Part shown: piece by piece, positions 49,736 to 64,000 of the stretch
Numbering within the stretch: position 1 is the stretch's first letter
How the letters are laid out: every line of letters begins with the position of its first letter
Assembly (NCBI RefSeq): GCF_014839805.1
Contig: NC_051118.1
Location: forward strand, 5,696,391-5,760,390
Direction: 5' to 3'
Length of the DNA: 64,000 bases
Source of the DNA: Manduca sexta
Taxonomy: Eukaryota; Arthropoda; Insecta; Lepidoptera; Sphingidae
The notes under the pieces: generated by a model
Seen by the model: only the letters and a program-made list of their open reading frames with translations
Databases searched by the model: none
Told to the model about the DNA's origin: nothing
Translations under genes and position numbers: made by a program

Positions 49736-50618
49736 ATGTTTATTCATTAGTAAATTACAATCCAGCAACACTATCTATTAACGGAAAGAAAATCAATACA
49801 GACTATCGTTTAGAGATCTTGAGCTACCTTTATTATATATCAGATGATTCTCGTAACTTTACTCACGTTAGCCTTTCCCGTAACAAAATTCCCTAAAACA
49901 TTGTAGCGATTATAGTCACCTGTATGACACCAGCGCCATCTAATTAACAAATCCTGATTAAAAATTTCCATTATTTCCCATGTGAACAAATAACCGGGAT
50001 AAAATGTAGCCTGTGTTGAATCATTTCATCCAAATTCGCTGTTCTTGCGTTTACTTCTCACAAACATCCGAACATTTTCACAAACATATTTTGCTTTTAT
50101 ATTAGTAAAGGAATATAATTTATGGGTATTACAAGGTGTGAAAAAAAAACAAGTTATTAGAATAAATATATTTCACAGCATCAGTTTGACATGATAAAAC
50201 ATAATATAGCACCACGCAAGAATAAAAAATAAATTTTCTTATAAATAATAAGAAGGAATGATAAGTTGACATAATAAATACATATATTTAAATACAAATA
50301 AGTTTATATAGCACCTGAATCACAAATAAACAATAAAAATGGAAAGAGTTGAACCTACTTTTAAAATTTTCTTAAATCACACTATAATTTCCTACATAAA
50401 TGCTTCAGAATCTAGCAGTTCTTTAGAGCAATATGGTCTCTACAAAAATGAATAGAAACCATGTTTTTTGAAAACACCGCTTAGAGACATTGACATGGTA
50501 CTTATTAACGTGTGCGTGTGATTTCATCTTATAGATATTTTCGATCGGTTAAATAAATGAAAATTATATGGCGTAAACTGCTCATTAATCTAGCGAAAAT
50601 GCATTAGCCATTACAAAT

Positions 50619-51545
50619 CCCCCTTATTCATAGACGTTTTTTATCTAAGGACGGAGCATTGCTGTGATAACAAGTCTGTTTCTAAGCTTAGTTTAACGGA
50701 CAGCTAATTATATTCAAGTCGTATCTCACAGTGGCGAAGGGTGAAAATTTTCAAAAGGTAACCCGAGGAAATATTTTTTCTACAGTTAACATGTAATACG
50801 CTGTTCACAATAAATTAAAATCAATAAAATATTATAATACATAATAATTTCCTTCTAACATAAACATTATTTCTAAACTCTAAATTTAACAAATAATCAC
50901 ATATTTTGAACATAGGTACTTATTTAAAAGAGCCCAACAAAAATTAATAAAGCACACTATACACAAACACTAATATTATACATTCTAAATTATTAAAAAA
51001 TTTCGCGCCAATGGCCCAACATGAAGCCGCAAATTCTCGGGTTACCCTGAAGTACTAGACGTCTACAGACACGCACGCACACATGTATTTTTACGTCACT
51101 TCCAAGAGATTAGAGAAAGACACCGCGTTGCGTGTGAAAGAGACAACAATATCGCGAGAGAAGCTATGCGCGGCCGGGTTCACTTCGAACAGTATAAGGC
51201 GCGAGCACTGCGCGCGAGTTACGATTTAACGAATTGATAATATGAACTATGTACCGTAATCGTTGAAGTATTGATTTAATGAAATAAGTATAGGATGACT
51301 TGTTTGAATACACTATTATTATATAGTTATGTTTATCATTTATTATTATAAGTTAATTTACAAAAGGTAACCCGGTAGGAATCGGCTTGTATGGACGCTT
51401 CGCCACTGGTATCTCAATATTAGCCAATCACAACGGCCCTATGTCTACGCACTACGAAGGCTGCCATGTCGTCAGCACTGAGAAACAGACTTGTTATCAC
51501 AGCAATGCTCCGTCCTTAGATAAAGAACGTCAATGAATAAGGGGG
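50619..51545. mobile_element. TIR-type miniature DNA transposon with about 65-bp inverted ends, interrupted
   Basis: Positions 50619-50683 and 51481-51545 are inverted copies with about two mismatches, beginning CCCCCTTATTCA and ending TGAATAAGGGGG. Removing the inserted hAT element leaves only about 240 bases, so it is a non-coding MITE. A target duplication at the outer edges is not clear, so the superfamily is left open. Confidence 0.7.
50729..51408. mobile_element. Non-autonomous hAT element nested inside the MITE
   Basis: The 680-bp unit starts CAGTGGCGAAG and ends CTTCGCCACTG (perfect 11-base terminal inverted repeats) and is flanked by GTATCTCA on both sides (50721-50728 and 51409-51416). 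An 8-bp duplication plus CAG..CTG ends are hallmarks of hAT transposons. No transposase frame is present. Related termini occur at 8827-9351 and about 61985-62021. Confidence 0.82.
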
Positions 51546-53650
51546 TAAATCTGTACAATTTAAATAAATGTTAGAAGTTATTAAAAAATAATTTGAAACT
51601 ATCCTAAAAATAAATATAATTCACTGGTTCTTGAACTTTGGTCAACATTTGGTATTGAATATATAAAAAATAATTATGGCAACATAATAGGAACGTACGT
51701 TGGTCATAAACTATAACTTAAAATATTCGACAATAAATTAAACACACAGCCAACACAGGCTTCAATATTCGATACAGAAAATAATTAACTAGAAATTAAA
51801 AAGTAAATAAATTATGCCACATTTATTTCGTCGTGTTCACAAGTTGTAAATAAAATCTCTTAATAAATCGATATTTTTTTCTGGGCACCGATTTAACAAT
51901 CACGATTTATTTCATCTGATTCACATTAAAAATATAACAATCATCTCGATTCATGATTATTGTTATTTATTTATTATTCCACCAGTTTGAAACTGTTTTT
52001 ACCTTGGCCCAATAGCGTACAAGAAAGCCCAAGTATTTGAGTAAGAAATATAACGAATCCTCTATATAACGAATAAAAATTAATATTTAATAATCAAGTA
52101 AAATAGTCATTTAAAAATTTCATAAATTTTGTTTAATTTTTAACTCATATAATATTACGGATTAAATAACTTCACATGTTTGATTATAAATTTTATATGT
52201 TTAATACTCGCAGGAATGTATATTATGAATGTGAAAGGAAACTAACTAATTTAATCGGACCTTCCACGCAATGGCCTAATAATTTTTAAATATCGATAAA
52301 CCGATATCTCGCCTCCATCCACAATATCTATAAAAGTGTTATTAAGTTGGCAGTTTATTTATGTACGGAGTCAAAAGTATCGATACTTGATTTTTATGGC
52401 TTTTGAAGGTAGACGAGCTCACGACCCACTTGTCAGTAGTACCAGAAGCAAGCCGTTACCTACATAAAAACTGCAATGAATAGGAATACCGAGTCGTGAT
52501 CCAATCAAACATATAAGCTAAAAGAATCGTATCGATAATTATTTAGTATCGATATTTGATACTACCTTACAATTTCACAAACTATCGATACCAATTAACT
52601 CAATTCCGAATGTTTTTCGATGTCGATTTTTTTTATTAATTGGTCTAGCACTTTGGATGTTTCGATATACATAATAAGGCATGTGTTTTGGTGTCATCTA
52701 GCATTCTATATAGCACTGATTTTCTATAACTATAATTGTGTACTATTTTATCACAAATTCTATATCGACTACTATTCTGTATTTGCAAGCACTATATTTT
52801 ACAAGTGTGTATTACATTCTAAGGTAACATTTTGGAAAAGTACCCGCAAAATCACAATAAAATACATGAGGCATGAAATAGCAAAATGGTGTCCGTTGTC
52901 GGTCGCATTGAGTTTTTTTTTTTATAAAATTGGATTTTTCTACATTGGTTACATTTGGAATGGTGTTTATCTAGAATCGGAATTTCAGGATATTGTTAGC
53001 AAGCGGTCTGGGGCTTCGAATTCAATTGAACGTCGATAATTATTGAACTGCATAAAGAATAAACTTGTAACTGCCCGCTTCCAATGTGATTGGCTTATGA
53101 AACACGGGAACACGTCTGGTAAACAAAACTGAGTATCAAATGTTATCGACAAGAACTCCGTATTTACATATTAAAATATTTTAGTATTTGTACCATATTC
53201 AACATTCGATAAATGTCTCTTGACTTACACAAGGGTATCTATAGCTAGATCGGGGATGGTTTGACGCAGATTATCAATCAACGCATCAATTCACCTAACG
53301 ATATATTTCGATAAGAGGATGATTAAATCGATTTTTTTATACCTAATAGCTAATCATTTTACAGCCATAGTTAAGTGTTCCAAAGAAGTAAAAGTGATAA
53401 AGCGATCGGGCGTCCAGTAGTTGTCGTTTTCTTGAATTCTTATATTTCAGTTTTAATATACAGGTAAATCTAAATAAGTCAAGTATTAGTTGCACAATCC
53501 GCTCATTTCTCTTTAAAATCAGCCTCGTGATCGTAGCACTGAAGCCTTAGGTAAATGATAAAATAAAATTTGACGTGTTTTAAAAACTGTTCTCTAAAAA
53601 AATCACTCATTATCGAAGTTGCGATCTTGTGGACTGTAAGGTTCCTATAC

Positions 53651-63017
<9,367 letters not shown>

Positions 63018-63057
63018 TGTGGTGCTGTGGAATGAAACGTGTTATGTAAAATTATTA

Positions 63058-63362
63058 ATAATATTAGCCCTGTATTATATACTGTCCCACTGCTGGGTAC
63101 GGGCCTCCTCTACTATTGAGAACGATTAGGTCTTAGTCCACCACGCTGGTCCAGTGCGAGTTGGTAACTTCACACATCCTCAAAATTCTTAAAGAGAACT
63201 TCTAAGGTATGTAGATTTCTTCACAATGTTTCCTTCATATTGATAATTCACAAAGAATATACACATGAATTTAGAAAAGTCAGAGGTGTGTGCCCTTGGG
63301 ATTTGAACCTGCGGACATTCGTCTCGACAGTCCGTTCCACACCCAACTAGGCTATCGTCCCT
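63058..63362 (-). repeat. SINE upstream of GALE, minus orientation
   Basis: The reverse complement has the whole family order from GATAGCCTAGTTGGGTGTGG through GTCCGCAGGTTCAAATCCCA to CAGGGCTAATATTATT. It lies 34 bases upstream of the GALE start exon. Confidence 0.7.
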
Positions 63363-63365
63363 GTC

Positions 63366-63560
63366 TATACTAATATTATAAAGAGTAAAAGTTTGCGAGT
63401 TTGTTTGTTTGTAGGAACTAATCTCTGGAACTACTGAACCGATTTTGAAAATTCTTTCTCCAATAGAAGGCTACATTACTCCTGAGTGCTATAGGATACT
63501 AACCAGAGAAAATATAAAACAAGACTATTATCGCGGGAAAAGGTTTAATTAATATACAGA
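63366..63560 (+). repeat. RTE/Helitron-like dispersed repeat
   Basis: TACTAATATTATAAAGAGTA, a GTTTGTTTGTTTG run, GGAACTACTGAACCGATTTT and GAAGGCTACATTACTCCTGA. Related text at 4545-4640, and weaker at 7575-7700, 20775-20910 and 49955-50115. A very common insect repeat class; exact family not assigned. Confidence 0.5.
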
Positions 63561-63562
63561 TC

Positions 63563-64000
63563 TAACATTATATATGACATAAAATAGCGAAATGTAAGTA
63601 TAACTATATCATACCTACATACAGTGCATCTTTTTTAATGGTGAGAAAAATATCAAAATAGCCGGATCCCGCCACCTTGTCAGGACTATGGAGCGTATTA
63701 ACATTTGTCGGGCGCGATTCCGGGATAACACTGCGCAGTAAACCCATTATCATGACCCGGGAATCGAAGCTCTCACTCAACACGGCATGGCAGTCGTACC
63801 ACGTACGTGCAATATGCCAATCGTATAGAAATATTTAGATTTACAAACAAATATAAGAAACTGAATTCTAAAGGTCACACGAAGATTATAATTTAGAATT
63901 CAGCTACATAGTGCAGACGCTGTTTATAGATTTTGAATCACTACGAATATTAGATACCGATTTACAAAAGCAAGTCCCAAACGTCTTATCCAACCTTGGA
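63563..64000. other. Region upstream of GALE, nothing certain
   Basis: A GC-richer stretch at about 63655-63805 could be the GALE promoter or first UTR exon: on the minus strand it is followed by a GTATGT donor-like site near 63620. No coding potential was recognised. Confidence 0.3.

Larger units (their letters stand above)
46119..53334. promoter_or_regulatory. Cluster of ATCGAT / TATCGATA (CGATA) words
   Basis: About 20 ATCGAT words occur in 7.2 kb, e.g. at 46119, 46153, 47096, 47807, 48255, 48281, 48907, 48928, 48947, 51867, 52291, 52377, 52530, 52547 and 52583. Chance expectation at this base composition is a few. Known: in Drosophila CGATA clusters bind the BEAF-32 boundary factor and TATCGATA is the DREF site. 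An insulator or matrix role here is inference; an old decayed satellite is the alternative. Confidence 0.35.
46931..53650. other. Intergenic region between convergent BTB and GALE genes
   Basis: No supported gene. It contains many ATCGAT/TATCGATA words, repeat debris at about 49540-49730 and 49955-50115, and a nested DNA-transposon pair (50619-51545). An open frame at 52620-53039 codes for a Phe/Tyr/Ile-rich chain without recognised domain and is treated as unproven. Confidence 0.6.

Overview
This is a eukaryotic, AT-rich window, almost certainly from a moth or butterfly (Lepidoptera). The evidence is long introns with GT..AG junctions, insect-type regulatory genes, and a dense mix of interspersed repeats typical of lepidopteran genomes: tRNA-headed SINEs ending in ATT repeats, poly-A-ended LINE tails, hAT-type miniature elements and a copia element. 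There is no prokaryotic gene organisation, CRISPR array or operon. Most short open frames are chance or transposon-derived.

Three host genes can be reconstructed exon by exon. (1) A hindsight/pebbled (RREB1-type) zinc-finger transcription factor on the + strand has a GC-rich promoter at about 11.28-11.6 kb, a 5' UTR exon ending at 11746, and coding exons 18866-18923, 32290-34972, 35055-35697, 35861-36084 and 36301-36559. The 3867 coding bases give 1288 residues, with 12 zinc fingers and a CtBP-type PVDLS motif. A long 3' UTR runs to about 38.3 kb. (2) A short BTB/POZ gene on the + strand has four phase-0 coding exons between 40082 and 45546 (128 residues, BTB domain only). (3) UDP-galactose 4-epimerase (GALE) on the - strand has six exons from 63017 down to 53651 (about 355 residues), convergent with the BTB gene. 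Its third exon carries an apparent one-base loss just before the catalytic YxxxK motif.

Layout: 1-11.2 kb is intergenic, rich in repeats, with a long imperfect hairpin at 5263-5335. 11.3-38.6 kb is the hindsight locus with two very long introns. 39.9-46.9 kb is the BTB gene. 46.1-53.4 kb lies between convergent genes, is unusually rich in ATCGAT/TATCGATA words, and holds a nested pair of DNA transposons (50619-51545). 53.65-63.02 kb is GALE, whose last intron carries a recently inserted copia element (53976-58074) with near-identical LTRs and a 5-bp target duplication. The remainder is repeats and possible GALE upstream sequence.

The genes do not form a pathway: two are nuclear regulators and one is a cytosolic sugar-metabolism enzyme. 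The strongest observations are the GALE frameshift, the run of one-base losses in short homopolymers shared by GALE and the copia element, the copia copy that is young by its LTRs yet lacks most of its reverse transcriptase, the nested hAT element with a perfect 8-bp duplication, and the CGATA-rich zone. I found no clear evidence of a wholly new multi-gene system.
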